Origin: Desulfovibrionaceae bacterium
GTDB taxonomy: Bacteria > Desulfobacterota > Desulfovibrionia > Desulfovibrionales > Desulfovibrionaceae
Assembly (NCBI GenBank): GCA_028689675.1
Contig: JAQVCS010000017.1
Span: 1-46,372, forward strand
DNA: 46,372 nucleotides
Direction of reading: 5' to 3'
Part shown: in pieces, positions 6,286 through 16,188 of the stretch
How the letters are laid out: the number at the start of each line of letters is the position of its first letter
How positions within the stretch are numbered: the first letter of the stretch is position 1
The notes under the pieces: generated by a model
Database searches by the model: none
Told to the model about the DNA's origin: nothing
Seen by the model: the letters and a program-made list of their open reading frames with translations, nothing else
Position numbers and translations under genes: made by a program

Positions 6286-8055
6286 TTAGTTTTCGTAATA
6301 CGAGCGCAAAGGCTGGCTGCGCACAGGGTGGCGCAGTTTTCGCAGGGCTTTGGCTTCAATTTGGCGAATACGCTCACGGGTGACGTTAAAGAGCCGCCCC
6401 ACTTCTTCCAGCGTGTGATCGCTTTTTTCACCAATACCAAAGCGCTTGCGCAGCACCTGCTCTTCACGCGGGGTCAAATCGGCCAGCACCGAGGCAAGCT
6501 GTTCTGACAATTTGGTGTTAATCACTTCTTCTGCTGGGGCAACGGCCTTTTTATCTTCAATAAAATCGCCCAAGCTCGAATCTTCTTCATCCCCAATGGG
6601 TGTTTCTAGCGAAATGGGCTCTTTGGCTATTTTCAGCACCTTTTTCACTTTGTCCACGGGGTAATCCATACGTTCGGCAATTTCTTCAGGGGTGGGGTCG
6701 CGCCCCAGCTCTTGCACAAGATAGCGCGAGGTACGAATAAGTTTGTTAATAGTTTCAATCATATGCACGGGTATGCGTATGGTGCGTGCCTGGTCTGCAA
6801 TGGCGCGGGTAATTGCCTGCCGTATCCACCAAGTGGCATAAGTAGAAAATTTATAGCCGCGCTGATATTCAAACTTATCCACTGCTTTCATCAGGCCAAT
6901 ATTGCCTTCCTGAATAAGATCAAGGAATTGCAAGCCGCGGTTGGTATACTTTTTAGCAATAGAAACCACCAAACGCAGGTTAGAACGAATCAATTCCTGC
7001 TTGGCACGCATGGCAGCATTGTTGCCGCGCTTGATGCGCCACAGCACTTCTTCTAAGTCGTTCACCTGATGGCAGCATTTTTCTTGCAGGCGGCGCAGAA
7101 TTTCTATTTTGCCTATAATCATTTCCTTAAAGGAAAACAATTCATCCACCGTCAGGCGCAATTGCTTTGCGGCATCGGCTGGGGGAATGGTGCGCTGCTC
7201 AAGCCCATCAAAAAGAGCCTGAATTTCAGCCTGCGTTTTGCCCGTGGAAAGGATATAGGCAGAAAGATCGCGCTGGCAGTTGTGCATTTGGCGCACATAA
7301 TCTTCTACCGTTTCAATAATGCGGTCTATCAGCGTTTTTTCCAGCTTGATATCGCGCAGGCGGATGACAATTTCTTCTTTGAAGGCCATAATTTCGCGCT
7401 GCACCGAGGTCACGCGGCGCTCAAGCGTATTGCAATCATCCAACTTTTTGTAGATTTTACGCTTTTTCTTAAAGGTCTGCTTAATTTCATCCAGCAGCAG
7501 AATAACGCGCGAACGCTGGTTCATTTCGTCTTCGCTGGGGTCGTCTTCTTCAATGGTTTTCACCACATCTTTCAGCTTGATGCGGTTTAAGCGCAAATCT
7601 TCCCCTACGTTGATGAGTTCTTCAACGGCAACGGGCACTTCCACCAGAGCATACAGCACATCCTGCTCGCCCATTTCAATTTTTTTGGCAATAACCACTT
7701 CGCCGTCGCGGTCAAGCAGGGGCACAGCGCCCATTTCGCGCAAATACATGCGCACAGGGTCGGTGCTGCGCGAGGAATAGTCCGCTGATTCCTCTTCTTC
7801 TGCCAGCTCCAGCGTTTCTTCGGCAACGTCTTCATCGGTTTCATTCGGGCCAGTGGCTATGCGTTTGCCTTCTTTTTCAGATTCGACAATCACAATTTCC
7901 ATTTGCTCAAAAATACCGATAATTTCTTCAAATTGCTCGGGGGTGCTCATTTCAACAGGCAAGGCCTTGTTCACTTCGTCAAAAGTGAGAAAGCCCGTGC
8001 CTTTGCCCTTGGCAATAAGTGTTTTGATCTGTTGTATATCTTTAAGATTGCCCAT
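6286..8055 (-). CDS. rpoD: RNA polymerase primary sigma factor (sigma-70)
   Basis: The housekeeping sigma factor that directs RNA polymerase to -35/-10 promoters. In 589 residues: a region 1.1-like acidic N-terminus (1-80), region 1.2 near 95-125 ([11 protein letters not shown]), a non-conserved acidic spacer, regions 2.1-2.4 around 350-430 ([18 protein letters not shown], then [14 protein letters not shown]), region 3, and region 4.2 with the helix-turn-helix [19 protein letters not shown] near the C-terminus. The ATG at 8055 has GGAGAGG just upstream and lies 14 bases inside the end of dnaG, so the two are translationally linked. Last gene of the macromolecular synthesis operon. Confidence 0.97.
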   Translation of the reverse strand: MGNLKDIQQIKTLIAKGKGTGFLTFDEVNKALPVEMSTPEQFEEIIGIFEQMEIVIVESEKEGKRIATGPNETDEDVAEETLELAEEEESADYSSRSTDPVRMYLREMGAVPLLDRDGEVVIAKKIEMGEQDVLYALVEVPVAVEELINVGEDLRLNRIKLKDVVKTIEEDDPSEDEMNQRSRVILLLDEIKQTFKKKRKIYKKLDDCNTLERRVTSVQREIMAFKEEIVIRLRDIKLEKTLIDRIIETVEDYVRQMHNCQRDLSAYILSTGKTQAEIQALFDGLEQRTIPPADAAKQLRLTVDELFSFKEMIIGKIEILRRLQEKCCHQVNDLEEVLWRIKRGNNAAMRAKQELIRSNLRLVVSIAKKYTNRGLQFLDLIQEGNIGLMKAVDKFEYQRGYKFSTYATWWIRQAITRAIADQARTIRIPVHMIETINKLIRTSRYLVQELGRDPTPEEIAERMDYPVDKVKKVLKIAKEPISLETPIGDEEDSSLGDFIEDKKAVAPAEEVINTKLSEQLASVLADLTPREEQVLRKRFGIGEKSDHTLEEVGRLFNVTRERIRQIEAKALRKLRHPVRSQPLRSYYEN

Positions 8056-9775
8056 CTCGCCTCTCCAGAGTTTTCTGCAACACGCGTAAATACTCTAAAT
8101 CTGCCGTAAAGTCACCTGTTCGTGCATTTTCACGTAAGGCCGCGGAAAGAGAGGATTTTTGTGCTTCAGAATAGAAATTATCCAGGTAATGCATCAGTGC
8201 GCCAAGCTCTTTTTCGCCAGAATCAAGCGGCGGAGCTGTGGCTGCGCGGCATTTGTGCCAGAAGTTTTTTTCCCTTTCATCCAGATGATATAAAACCTCT
8301 TCGGGGCCGAATTCCTCGATCTTCTCCCAGAGGGTGCGGGCCACGCCCGACGTGAGCACCATATCCGCGCCCATGCGGCGCAAGTCTTCCAGCCGTTGCG
8401 GGTAACGTACGGCATACATCATAATTTCCCTGTCACGCAAGTTGACGCGGGCTTTGGCAGAAGGCTTTGCACCAGTACTGTTTTTTGTTCGCTCTTTGAG
8501 CTCGGCCACCCCTTGGCGCAAGACCTCTTCTGAGAGGCCAAGGTATTGGGCAAGGCGTGTGGCATAGGGGCTGAACAGTTCGGGAATTTCCAACTTGCCA
8601 AGAAAATTGCGTGCCCACTCCACCCCTTCTTTAGGGGCTAATTCTTTGAGCACATCCACACAAAATTGCAGGCCTTCGGGGGCTTTTTGCTGCAAGGCTT
8701 CAAAAGCCGCCGCCCCTTGTGTGCGCAAGAGGCTGTCTATGTCTTCACCATCGGGCATCAGCACTACTTTGCAGCCCAGCCCGCGCGTCAGCAGCATTTC
8801 GCTGCTGCGCAGTGCAGCCTTGCGCCCAGCGCGGTCGCCATCAAAAAGCAGCACCAGCAGGGAAGTAAAGCCAGAAAGGCGCTTAATTTGCTCTGGCGTA
8901 AGTGCTGTGCCCAGCACGCCCACGGCATTGTCATAGCCATATTGGTGCAGGGTGAGCACATCCATATAGCCTTCGGTCAGCAATGCCTTGCCGCGGGCAG
9001 CTATGCCGCGCCGCGCTTGTGCCAGCCCATAGAGGTGGTCGCCCTTTTTATAAATGGGGCTGTCTGCGCTGTTGATATATTTTGCCTCGTCTTCATCGGC
9101 AATAATGCGCCCGCCAAAGGCAATAATTTGGTTGGAAAGGCTTTTTATGGGGAAAATCATGCGGCCACGAAAGCGATCGTAAGGCTGATTGCTTTTTTCA
9201 CTTTTGCCCAGCAGGCCTGCTTCTACAGCCATGCTGGTGTTGCAGCCAGCCCTGTGCAGCACCCCTGCCAATGCGCGCCATTCCCGCTGTGCCCAACCTA
9301 TGCCAAAACGCTCTATAATTTCAGGGGCAAGCCCGCGTTTGGTGATATAGTGGCGGCATTCTTCCCCCTGTGCTTCCAGTAAATTCTGGCTAAAATGGCT
9401 GGCAGCCAGCTCATACATGCGCAGCATTTGCTGTCTGGCGCTTTTTGCCTGCTGCACCTGTGCGGCATTGCGCCCGCCGCCCTGCCACGCCGTAAGGCTA
9501 ATGCCATTTTCTGCGGCAAGCTGCTCCATGGCTTCTTTAAATTCCAAGCCATTGATGCGGGCATAAAAATCAAAAATATCGCCAGAAGCCTGACAGCCAA
9601 AGCAATAAAACATGCCCTTGTCTTCATCTACAGAAAAGGAAGGCTTGGTTTCCTGATGAAAGGGGCAAGGCGCCATCCAGCGCGGGCCATTGCGCTTTAA
9701 GTCCACATAGCGGCGCACAAGGTCAACAATGTTGATGCGCTCTTTAAGCGTGCGTATAGCATCTTTACGATCCAT
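8042..9775 (-). CDS. dnaG: DNA primase
   Basis: Makes RNA primers for Okazaki fragments at the replication fork with DnaB helicase. In 577 residues: the N-terminal CHC2 zinc finger with ligands C37, H40, C58 and C61; the catalytic core; the TOPRIM domain with the acidic motifs LTEGYMD and LFDGDRAGR at roughly 255-310; and a C-terminal helicase-interaction region. The ATG at 9775 gives the canonical start [10 protein letters not shown]; no strong ribosome-binding site is visible, and the open frame extends further up without a better start. It overlaps rpoD by 14 bases and lies 85 bases downstream of mutS2. Confidence 0.95.
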   Translation of the reverse strand: MDRKDAIRTLKERINIVDLVRRYVDLKRNGPRWMAPCPFHQETKPSFSVDEDKGMFYCFGCQASGDIFDFYARINGLEFKEAMEQLAAENGISLTAWQGGGRNAAQVQQAKSARQQMLRMYELAASHFSQNLLEAQGEECRHYITKRGLAPEIIERFGIGWAQREWRALAGVLHRAGCNTSMAVEAGLLGKSEKSNQPYDRFRGRMIFPIKSLSNQIIAFGGRIIADEDEAKYINSADSPIYKKGDHLYGLAQARRGIAARGKALLTEGYMDVLTLHQYGYDNAVGVLGTALTPEQIKRLSGFTSLLVLLFDGDRAGRKAALRSSEMLLTRGLGCKVVLMPDGEDIDSLLRTQGAAAFEALQQKAPEGLQFCVDVLKELAPKEGVEWARNFLGKLEIPELFSPYATRLAQYLGLSEEVLRQGVAELKERTKNSTGAKPSAKARVNLRDREIMMYAVRYPQRLEDLRRMGADMVLTSGVARTLWEKIEEFGPEEVLYHLDEREKNFWHKCRAATAPPLDSGEKELGALMHYLDNFYSEAQKSSLSAALRENARTGDFTADLEYLRVLQKTLERRDGQS

Positions 9776-9833
9776 GAGACCCCAGCGGCAGAAAACATAC
9801 AGGCTGCGCAGTGCAGCATAAGCCAGCAAGCAG

Positions 9834-9864
9834 TAGAGCAGATGAAAATGAGTATTTGCTCTAG
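9834..9864. repeat. AGAGCA-type dyad (short form, copy D) at the mutS2 end
   Basis: TAGAGCA (9834-9840) and TGCTCTA (9857-9863) form a 7-bp inverted repeat around a 16-base AT-rich loop, and the right arm continues to CTAG. The ends match those of the longer AGAGCA repeats at 5343, 26345 and 46096. As in copy A, the CTA of the terminal CTAG is the stop codon of the minus-strand gene (here mutS2). It could be a solo remnant, or a simple hairpin between mutS2 and dnaG. Confidence 0.4.
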
Positions 9865-12227
9865 CGGAACACGGCAATGGTCATGCCATCGCCACCACGA
9901 TCTTCTGGTGCGGTGGCAAATTCCCGCACAGAAGGGAAACGGCGCAAAAAGGCATGAATTTCTTTACGCAGCACGCCTGTGCCCCGCCCATGCACAATTT
10001 CCACGCTGTCCATGCCCGCCAGCAGGGCTTTATCTAAAAACTGTTCCAAGTCGCTTAATGCTATATCAGCACGCTTGCCGCGTAAGTCAAGGGTAAGCAG
10101 TGAGCCTTTATCGGGAGAAAGCCGCGCTGTGCTGGCGGTGCGCACTGGGGCGGCTGCCCCGCTTTCTTCAAGGTCGGCAATATTTGCCCACAGGCACACG
10201 CCATTCATATCAATGCGCGCCTTGTTTTTGCGCCCGTCAATTTCCATAATAAGTGCTTTTTTGCCAAAGGGGCGGTGCAGCACCTGCTGCCCCAGCGCAA
10301 GGTCTGAAGCCTGCAATGCTGGGCTGGTGGGCTCGTCTTTGGCTGGCAAAAGTTCGGCGCGCAGGCGGGACATTTCTTTCAATGCCTGTTTGTGCGTGGC
10401 CTTGCCTTCTTTCCATGCCTGCATAAGCTCGGCAGAGCGGGCGCGCACCTGCTCGTGCAGCTTTTGCCTTTCCTGCTCAAACTTATTGTGCAAATGTTCT
10501 TTTTGTTTTTTCTGCTTTGCCAATTCGTGCTGCAAGTCGGCAAGCTCTTGCTCGCGCTGCACGGCAAGGCTGTTTAAGCGTGCCATAACAGCGCTGGCAT
10601 CTTCACCATCCAGCAATAAATAATGCTCGGCACGGCGCAGAATAGATTCGGGCAGGCCATGCTCGCGCGCCACGTCCAAAGCCTGACTTGCGCCTACTTG
10701 GTCGTAGGCAAGGCGGAAGAGGGGCTTTTTGGTGTTGGGGTCAAAGAGCACCGAGGCGGCACGAGCCTTTTCCCGCGTGAGGGCATAGGCTTTGAGTGCG
10801 GGAAAGTGCGTGGAGGCCAGCACATAGGCGTCTCTGTCCAGCAGCTCATCAAGTAAGCCTTGAGCCAAAGCTGCACCTTGGGCTGGGTCTGTGCCCGCGC
10901 CAAATTCATCAAGCAGCACCAGCGTATTTTTATCCATATACTTCCACGACTTGGCCAAGTGCTGAATTTGCGCGGTGAAGGTGGAAACATGGTCATCCAA
11001 GCTTTGCTCATCGCCAATAAAGGCATCAATGCGCTGCCAAAAGGGCAAAAAAGAGCCTTTGGCCACGGGCACGGGCAGGCCAGCAAAGGTCATGGCTGCC
11101 ACCAAGCCCAAGGTTTTAAGGCATACTGTTTTGCCCCCAGCATTGCCGCCAGAAATAATAAGGCCGCGCTCGCCCTTGCGCAGTAAAATATCTAAGGGGT
11201 GCACACTTTCAGGGGCTTTTTTGGCCTTGAGTGCAGCCAGCAAAAGCAGAGGATGGCGTGCGCCCTTGAGTTCCAGCACGTCTGGTTTTGCGGCCAGCTC
11301 TTCATCCATAATGCCGCCCAGCACGGTGACACAATGCCCGTCATAGCGGTCGGCAAGGCGAATTTTGGCAAAAAGTACATCCAGCGTGCACAGCAGGGCA
11401 AAGCCAGCGCGCACGCCGGGGGCTTCAGCCAGCAGCAGGCTGGTGAGGTATTGCACCACCTTGAGCTCTTCTTCACGCTCCTGCCGCTTTAATTCCTGCA
11501 AGGTGTTATTGATTTCCACCAAGAACATGGGCTCGAAATAGCAGGTTTCGCCCGTTTGCGACCAGTCGTGAATAATACCCTGCATGCGCCCCTTGAAATT
11601 GGCCTTGAGGGGCAGCACATAGCGGTCGGAAGCCAAGGTCATAAATTCATCTTGCAAATAGGCCAGCATATTATATTGAATGGCATATTCTTTGACCTTG
11701 CGCATGCAGCTTTGGTGCAGGCGGCGCAATTCGGTGCGGGCAAGGTAGAGCTCGGGCGAGCTTTCGTCTTTGAGCGAGCCGTCATCGGCAATGCAGCGGT
11801 TCAGCGCCGAAGTAATTTGCTGGGGCAGGGCAAAGCTTTCTGCCAGCATAAGCAGGTCTGGCCATTGCTGTTGGGCAGTATTGTGCCGCAGGCTGGCCAC
11901 AGCGCGGGTGGCAAGGCGCAACATTTCGCGCAAAGCCCAAAAATCTTCCAAATCAAGGCGCGGTGTTGTTTTTTGCGTTTGTTCCAGCAAGGGGCGCACA
12001 TCAGGAAAGGCCACCATGGCAAAGCTGTTTTCACCATGCAGGCGTGCTGCGCTTGCCCATGTGCGTGCTTGATCAAAAAGGCGGGCAGCCTCAAGCACTT
12101 CAGGCAGTGTGCTCAAAGGGCGCAGGGCAAGGGCGGCGTCTTTTCCTGCTTCAGAAAGGCAGCCATAGGCGAGATATTCAAGAACTTTAGGGAATTCAAG
12201 GGACTGTAGCGTGCGTTCGTGAATCAT
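9861..12227 (-). CDS. mutS2: MutS2 family protein (ATPase with C-terminal Smr domain)
   Basis: MutS2 proteins bind branched DNA or collided ribosomes, act against recombination or in ribosome rescue, and are not mismatch-repair MutS. The 788-residue protein has the N-terminal core and lever regions, the ABC-type ATPase with Walker A at about 360-367 and Walker B LLDEFGAGTDP, a long charged coiled coil (about 525-600), and a C-terminal Smr domain with LDLRGKR and the HGRGTG nuclease-type motif. Walker A reads GGNAGGKT, where most relatives have GPN(T/A)GGKT: Pro is replaced by Gly. The ATG at 12227 has AAAGG upstream. It lies between yqeY and dnaG in the rpsU-rpoD operon. Confidence 0.93.
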   Translation of the reverse strand: MIHERTLQSLEFPKVLEYLAYGCLSEAGKDAALALRPLSTLPEVLEAARLFDQARTWASAARLHGENSFAMVAFPDVRPLLEQTQKTTPRLDLEDFWALREMLRLATRAVASLRHNTAQQQWPDLLMLAESFALPQQITSALNRCIADDGSLKDESSPELYLARTELRRLHQSCMRKVKEYAIQYNMLAYLQDEFMTLASDRYVLPLKANFKGRMQGIIHDWSQTGETCYFEPMFLVEINNTLQELKRQEREEELKVVQYLTSLLLAEAPGVRAGFALLCTLDVLFAKIRLADRYDGHCVTVLGGIMDEELAAKPDVLELKGARHPLLLLAALKAKKAPESVHPLDILLRKGERGLIISGGNAGGKTVCLKTLGLVAAMTFAGLPVPVAKGSFLPFWQRIDAFIGDEQSLDDHVSTFTAQIQHLAKSWKYMDKNTLVLLDEFGAGTDPAQGAALAQGLLDELLDRDAYVLASTHFPALKAYALTREKARAASVLFDPNTKKPLFRLAYDQVGASQALDVAREHGLPESILRRAEHYLLLDGEDASAVMARLNSLAVQREQELADLQHELAKQKKQKEHLHNKFEQERQKLHEQVRARSAELMQAWKEGKATHKQALKEMSRLRAELLPAKDEPTSPALQASDLALGQQVLHRPFGKKALIMEIDGRKNKARIDMNGVCLWANIADLEESGAAAPVRTASTARLSPDKGSLLTLDLRGKRADIALSDLEQFLDKALLAGMDSVEIVHGRGTGVLRKEIHAFLRRFPSVREFATAPEDRGGDGMTIAVFR

Positions 12228-12358
12228 GAGCAACCTTTGGCAAGGGGAACAAGGATGAGCGTGCAAGCACAAAAGCCCGCAATAAAGAGCCGTGCATGCA
12301 CAGGGGCAAAAAGCGTTGAGCTGTGCTGCATGAGGAACAAAGCCCCATGCGGCAGTAT

Positions 12359-12811
12359 TTACATAAGGCGTTGGCGCACAGCGGCAGAAACAACCTTGCC
12401 ATCAAGGCGGCCAGGATAGGCGGCCATAAGGGCAGACATCACCTTGCCCATTTCTTTGGGTGAGCTTGCGCCTGTTTGGGCAATGCAGGTTTCAATGGCG
12501 GCGGCAAGCTCTTCGCCCACCAGAGGCTTGGGCAAGTAGCTTTGCAAAATATCCAGCTCAGCAGCTTCTTTTTCCGCCAAATCGGGGCGGCCTGCAGCAG
12601 TATATTGCTCAATCGAATCTTGGCGCTGCTTGCCTTGTTTTATGATAACAGCCATCATTTCTTCATCGGTCAGGCTGCCATCGTGGCGCAGCAGGGCAAC
12701 AAGCTGATTTTTGGCAGCGGTTTTGAGCAGGCGCAATACAGAAAGGCGCGTGGCTTCTTTGGCTTTATAGGCGGCGATATAGTCTTTTTCAATTTGTTCG
12801 CTTAATGTCAT
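12359..12811 (-). CDS. yqeY: GatB/YqeY domain protein
   Basis: A 150-residue helical protein of the YqeY family, related to the tRNA-binding C-terminal domain of GatB. Its exact role is unsettled in the literature; a link to tRNA or tRNA-amidotransferase biology is inferred from the fold. Typical features are seen: MTLSEQIEKDYIAAYKAKE at the start, LRLLKTAAKN, and the conserved ILQSYLPKPL and KEMGKVMSAL segments. The ATG at 12811 is chosen because homology begins there and GAGGG lies about 10 bases upstream; the longer frame reads through the preceding terminator. It sits between rpsU and mutS2, a common place for this gene. Confidence 0.9.
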   Translation of the reverse strand: MTLSEQIEKDYIAAYKAKEATRLSVLRLLKTAAKNQLVALLRHDGSLTDEEMMAVIIKQGKQRQDSIEQYTAAGRPDLAEKEAAELDILQSYLPKPLVGEELAAAIETCIAQTGASSPKEMGKVMSALMAAYPGRLDGKVVSAAVRQRLM

Positions 12812-12840
12812 TGCGCGTACCCTCGGTAAAAAGCTTTTGA

Positions 12841-12888
12841 GAAAAGAAAATAGCAAAAGGCGGGAAACTCGCAGCGCGAGCCTCCCGC
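12841..12888 (-). terminator. Terminator or attenuator between rpsU and yqeY
   Basis: On the minus strand GCGGGAGGCTCGC pairs with GCGAGTTTCCCGC around a 3-base loop (arms 12876-12888 and 12860-12872), followed by CTTTTGCTATTTTC. It lies 21 bases past the rpsU stop. A partial terminator here is a known device in rpsU-dnaG-rpoD operons to make much more S21 than primase. Confidence 0.7.
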
Positions 12889-12909
12889 ATAAAGCCATCA
12901 CAAAAGATA

Positions 12910-13113
12910 TTAGCCGATGTTCATCTTCCTGATCTTTTTCATCAGGCGTTTGCGAGCGGCAGCCTTCTTCTTTTTGCGCATCACGCTGGGCTTTTCATAG
13001 CTCTGGCGCTTCTTCATTTCAGAAAGAATGCCAGCCTTTTCCACCTGCTTTTTGAAGCGGCGGAGCGCGATATCGAAGTTATAATCGTCTTCGTTTAAAA
13101 ATACGCCGGGCAT
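12910..13113 (-). CDS. rpsU: 30S ribosomal protein S21
   Basis: Small, very basic ribosomal protein of 67 residues, located near the anti-Shine-Dalgarno end of 16S rRNA and involved in initiation. The sequence has the family pattern: [20 protein letters not shown] near the N-terminus, then [19 protein letters not shown] and a lysine/arginine-rich tail. The ATG at 13113 is preceded by AGGTGGTGA. First gene of the macromolecular synthesis operon, followed at once by a terminator-like hairpin. Confidence 0.96.
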   Translation of the reverse strand: MPGVFLNEDDYNFDIALRRFKKQVEKAGILSEMKKRQSYEKPSVMRKKKKAAARKRLMKKIRKMNIG

Positions 13114-13147
13114 TAAAATCACCACCTTTTGCCTTCTGTAGCGCCTA

Positions 13148-13243
13148 TTCTGCAAATACCGCGTGGCGCACGGTATTTCTAAGGAACAGGAGCTTTGCTT
13201 TACGCAAGAAGAGTTCAATACAGCAAGAGCCCTACAAAAGCAA
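13148..13243 (-). promoter_or_regulatory. Candidate rpsU promoter and leader hairpin
   Basis: On the minus strand TTGCTT (complement of 13238-13243), 17 bases, then TATTGA (complement of 13215-13220) forms a reasonable sigma-70 promoter. The leader would be about 95 bases and contains an 8-bp hairpin, AAATACCG with CGGTATTT, near 13155-13180. A role of the hairpin in S21 control is only a guess. Confidence 0.4.
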
Positions 13244-13299
13244 GCACTTTTTGTGCATAGGTCTGATAAAAGCACAAAGCAGCGCGCTGGGGCAGGGCT

Positions 13300-14076
13300 T
13301 TAGCACAAGGCGGCAATGGCCTGAAATTGCTGAGGGCTCAAATTTTCTGGGCGCAATTGCGGCTCTATGCCCAGCTCGGGCAGGCGGGCGGCAAGTGCAG
13401 ACAAGCCCTGCTGCCGAAAAATAGAGCCCAATTGCTTACGCCGCTGCTGAAAGCAGAGCTTGATAAGCTTTGCCAGCTTTTCTGGCTGCTTGGGTAAATC
13501 TTCTTTGGGCAAGGGCACAAAGCTGAGTACGGCAGAATCAACCTTGGGCGGCGGCGAAAAAGCCCCTGGGCCTACAGTAAAGCCCCATATGGGCTTAACA
13601 TAGCTTTGCACCCACACTGAAAGGCCGCCATAATCTTTGCACGAGGGTGCAGCGGCAAGGCGTTCCCCCACTTCTTTTTGCACCATAAAAACAGCCTTTT
13701 GCAGGCCGCTGCATTGAGAAACAATATCCCAAATAAGCGGCGAGGCAACATTGTAGGGCAAATTCCCTATAATTTTCCACGGCTTGTTGGGCTGTATTCT
13801 GCTCCAGTCCATAGTCAGGGCATCGGTCAGTACGGCTTGGGTGCGGGCATTGCCGCGCTTGTGCCTTTCGCGTGCCCAATGGGTATCTTTTTCTAAAAGA
13901 ATCAACTGCCTTATGGGCAATTCCTGCAAAATGCTTGTCAGCGCGCCTGGGCCTGGGCCAATTTCAATAATATTGTCATCGGCAGTGCTGTGCAGCAAGC
14001 CTACAATGCGCTCGCAAATATTGCGCTGTGTTAAAAAATGCTGCCCAAGGCTTTTTTTGGCTCGGGGTTGCGCCAT
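13300..14076 (-). CDS. rsmA: 16S rRNA (adenine-N6,N6) dimethyltransferase RsmA/KsgA
   Basis: Dimethylates the two adjacent adenines in the 3' hairpin of 16S rRNA late in 30S assembly, using SAM. The 258-residue sequence has the start KKSLGQHFLTQRNI (about 7-20), the SAM-binding loop EIGPGPGALT (about 38-47), and the catalytic NLPYNVASP motif (about 104-112, NLPY). The C-terminal helical domain is complete. AAGGAAAG lies upstream of the ATG. Downstream of the EF-G paralogue on the same strand with a 60-base gap, so possibly cotranscribed. Confidence 0.95.
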   Translation of the reverse strand: MAQPRAKKSLGQHFLTQRNICERIVGLLHSTADDNIIEIGPGPGALTSILQELPIRQLILLEKDTHWARERHKRGNARTQAVLTDALTMDWSRIQPNKPWKIIGNLPYNVASPLIWDIVSQCSGLQKAVFMVQKEVGERLAAAPSCKDYGGLSVWVQSYVKPIWGFTVGPGAFSPPPKVDSAVLSFVPLPKEDLPKQPEKLAKLIKLCFQQRRKQLGSIFRQQGLSALAARLPELGIEPQLRPENLSPQQFQAIAALC

Positions 14077-14136
14077 GTGCTTTCCTTTATATGGTCTAAG
14101 GGGAAAAATGTGTGCACAGCCTATGCTGTCGGGGCA

Positions 14137-16188
14137 TTACGCCACGTCAAATCGGTCAAAAACCATAGCAAGCCCCGCCCGCCCCTGTGTGACAGAGCGC
14201 AAGGCCGTGGCAAAGCCAAAAAGCTGGCGCAGGGGGGCTGTGCCCTGTATGATTTTTTGTCCAGCATGGTCGGCAATATTGTTTACTTTGCCGCCGCAAG
14301 TGCCCAATAGGTTAATGGCTGCGCCCAGCTGTGCATCGGGTACGGTTATTTCAAGGCGCATAACAGGCTCAAGGGCAAGGGGCTTGCCTGCCTGCAAGGC
14401 TTCGCGCAGGGCAAGGCTGGCGGCCATGCGGCAGCCTGCCAGCGTGGTTTCTTGCTTTACATAGCCAATGCCTGTCATGGTCACAGCCACGTCATGTACA
14501 GGGTAGGCCGTAAGCACCCCGCTTTGCAGGCTGTCGTCAAGGCCTTGCAGGGCGGCCTCCACCACGGCGCGCGGCATAATTTTGGCTGCCTCGTGGCTGT
14601 CGGCAGGCAGAAAATCCCCCACGCAGATGCTGTTGCCGCTGCCGCGCGGGCGTGGTTCAATATGCAGACTCACTTGCCCCACATGACGTTCCTTGCCCAG
14701 CTCGCGGTCAAACATGCCCTGCCCGTCGGCTGCACAGGCAATGCTTTCGCGCAAGACCACCTGAGGCTTACCCGCGCGCGGGCTTATGCCATATTCGCGC
14801 TGCATTCTTTCCAGCAGGACAGCCAAATGCAATTCGCCCATACCCGAAAGCATGCGCAAGCCCGATTCTTCATCCTGTTTGACAACAAGAGTGGGGTCTT
14901 CCTGCGTGTAGCGGTCTAGGGCTTCATCAAGCAGCTTGCCTTCATCGGCATTGCTTGGCTCTAGGGCAAGGGTGATCACGGGCTCGTAGGTATTCAGCGG
15001 CTCAAGCAGCAGGGCTTTGTTTTTGCTGGTATAGGTTTCGCCAGTGTGGGCAGAGCGCAAGCCTGTAATGGCCACAATATCCCCAGCGCTGGCTTTGTCT
15101 ATGGGCTCGCGCCTGTCTGCGTGCAGGCGGTACATATGCCCTGTGCGGTCTGCCTTGCCTGAATTGGCATTATATATTGTGTCCCCCTCCTGCACACTGC
15201 CTGCGTACAGGCGCACAAAACTTACTTTTTGCCCATGCTCCAGCTGTACCTTAAAAACCAAAGCCGCAAGCGGGGCATCGGCTTTAGCTTCAAGCAAAAG
15301 TTCTGTGCCCTCGGGGCTGTGGGCAAGGGGGCAGGAGGCATCGGCTGGGGAAGGCAGCAGGGCGCAAATAGCGTCCAGCACGGGCTGCACACCTATATTT
15401 TTTAGCGCAGAGCCGCACAGCACTGGCGTGGCGCGGCGGGCAAGGCACACGCGGCGCAGGGCAGCATAGATATCATCTGTGGTGTATTGCTCATCCAAAT
15501 AGGCGGCCATAAAGGCATCGTCAAGGTCGGCAAGGTCTTCCAGCAAGGTGTGCCGCCATGCAGCCGCCAGCGCGCTTTCGGCAGGGCTCATGGCCTGCGG
15601 CACAATGGTACGCCCTTGGTCGTCTGGCAAAAAGGTGAGCTTGCTTTGGTGAATAATATCGAGCAGGCCGCTGCATTCTTCGCCCTGCCCAGCGGGAATG
15701 GTCAGTGCCAAAGGTCTGGTGTGCAGGCGCTGGTGCAGCTGATGCAGTACGTCTTCAAAATCTGCACCTATTCTATCTATTTTATTGATAAAAGCAATTT
15801 TAGGTACGGCAAAATTTTCTGATTGCCGCCATACGGTTTCAGACTGCGGCTCTACCCCGCCCACAGCGCAAAAAACGCCCACTGCCCCGTCCAGCACGCG
15901 CAAAGAGCGCTCCACCTCTATGGTAAAATCCACATGACCCGGGGTATCAATAATATTGATGCAATGCTCGCCCCAAAAGCAGGTGGTGCATGCCGAAGCA
16001 ATGGTGATGCCGCGCTCTTGCTCTTCTGGCATATAGTCCATGGTGGCCGTGCCGTCGTGCACTTCGCCCATGCGATGAATTTTTTGGGTATAAAATAAAA
16101 TGCGCTCGCTCAGCGTGGTTTTGCCTGCATCAATGTGTGCAATAATGCCCACATTGCGAATGGCTGCCATATTATTCTGCGCCTTCAT
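14137..16188 (-). CDS. Elongation factor G paralogue (EF-G-like GTPase)
   Basis: A 683-residue translational GTPase with EF-G architecture. The G domain is intact: AHIDAGKTT (17-25), switch RGITI, DTPGHVDFT and NKIDR. The VFCAVGGVEPQSETVWRQ segment is typical of EF-G. Domains II-V are present but diverged: the domain IV region has GQVSLHIEP, the usual YHDVDSS-like tip reads GYVKQETT, and the domain V loop that is normally LSRRRG reads LLGTCGGKV. This suggests a second, specialised EF-G (translocation-only, recycling-only, ribosome-protection or stress type) rather than the main FusA, which normally lies in the str operon. The ATG at 16188 is chosen because GGAGG lies 5 bases upstream; two other in-frame ATGs flank it. 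Confidence 0.85.
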   Translation of the reverse strand: MKAQNNMAAIRNVGIIAHIDAGKTTLSERILFYTQKIHRMGEVHDGTATMDYMPEEQERGITIASACTTCFWGEHCINIIDTPGHVDFTIEVERSLRVLDGAVGVFCAVGGVEPQSETVWRQSENFAVPKIAFINKIDRIGADFEDVLHQLHQRLHTRPLALTIPAGQGEECSGLLDIIHQSKLTFLPDDQGRTIVPQAMSPAESALAAAWRHTLLEDLADLDDAFMAAYLDEQYTTDDIYAALRRVCLARRATPVLCGSALKNIGVQPVLDAICALLPSPADASCPLAHSPEGTELLLEAKADAPLAALVFKVQLEHGQKVSFVRLYAGSVQEGDTIYNANSGKADRTGHMYRLHADRREPIDKASAGDIVAITGLRSAHTGETYTSKNKALLLEPLNTYEPVITLALEPSNADEGKLLDEALDRYTQEDPTLVVKQDEESGLRMLSGMGELHLAVLLERMQREYGISPRAGKPQVVLRESIACAADGQGMFDRELGKERHVGQVSLHIEPRPRGSGNSICVGDFLPADSHEAAKIMPRAVVEAALQGLDDSLQSGVLTAYPVHDVAVTMTGIGYVKQETTLAGCRMAASLALREALQAGKPLALEPVMRLEITVPDAQLGAAINLLGTCGGKVNNIADHAGQKIIQGTAPLRQLFGFATALRSVTQGRAGLAMVFDRFDVA

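Noticed and set aside
11556..12209. Long plus-strand frame opposite mutS2 (217 codons); similar ones opposite rpoD, argG and carB
   Set aside because: All are shadows of well-supported genes, with low-complexity His/Gln/Ala-rich translations and no initiation signals.
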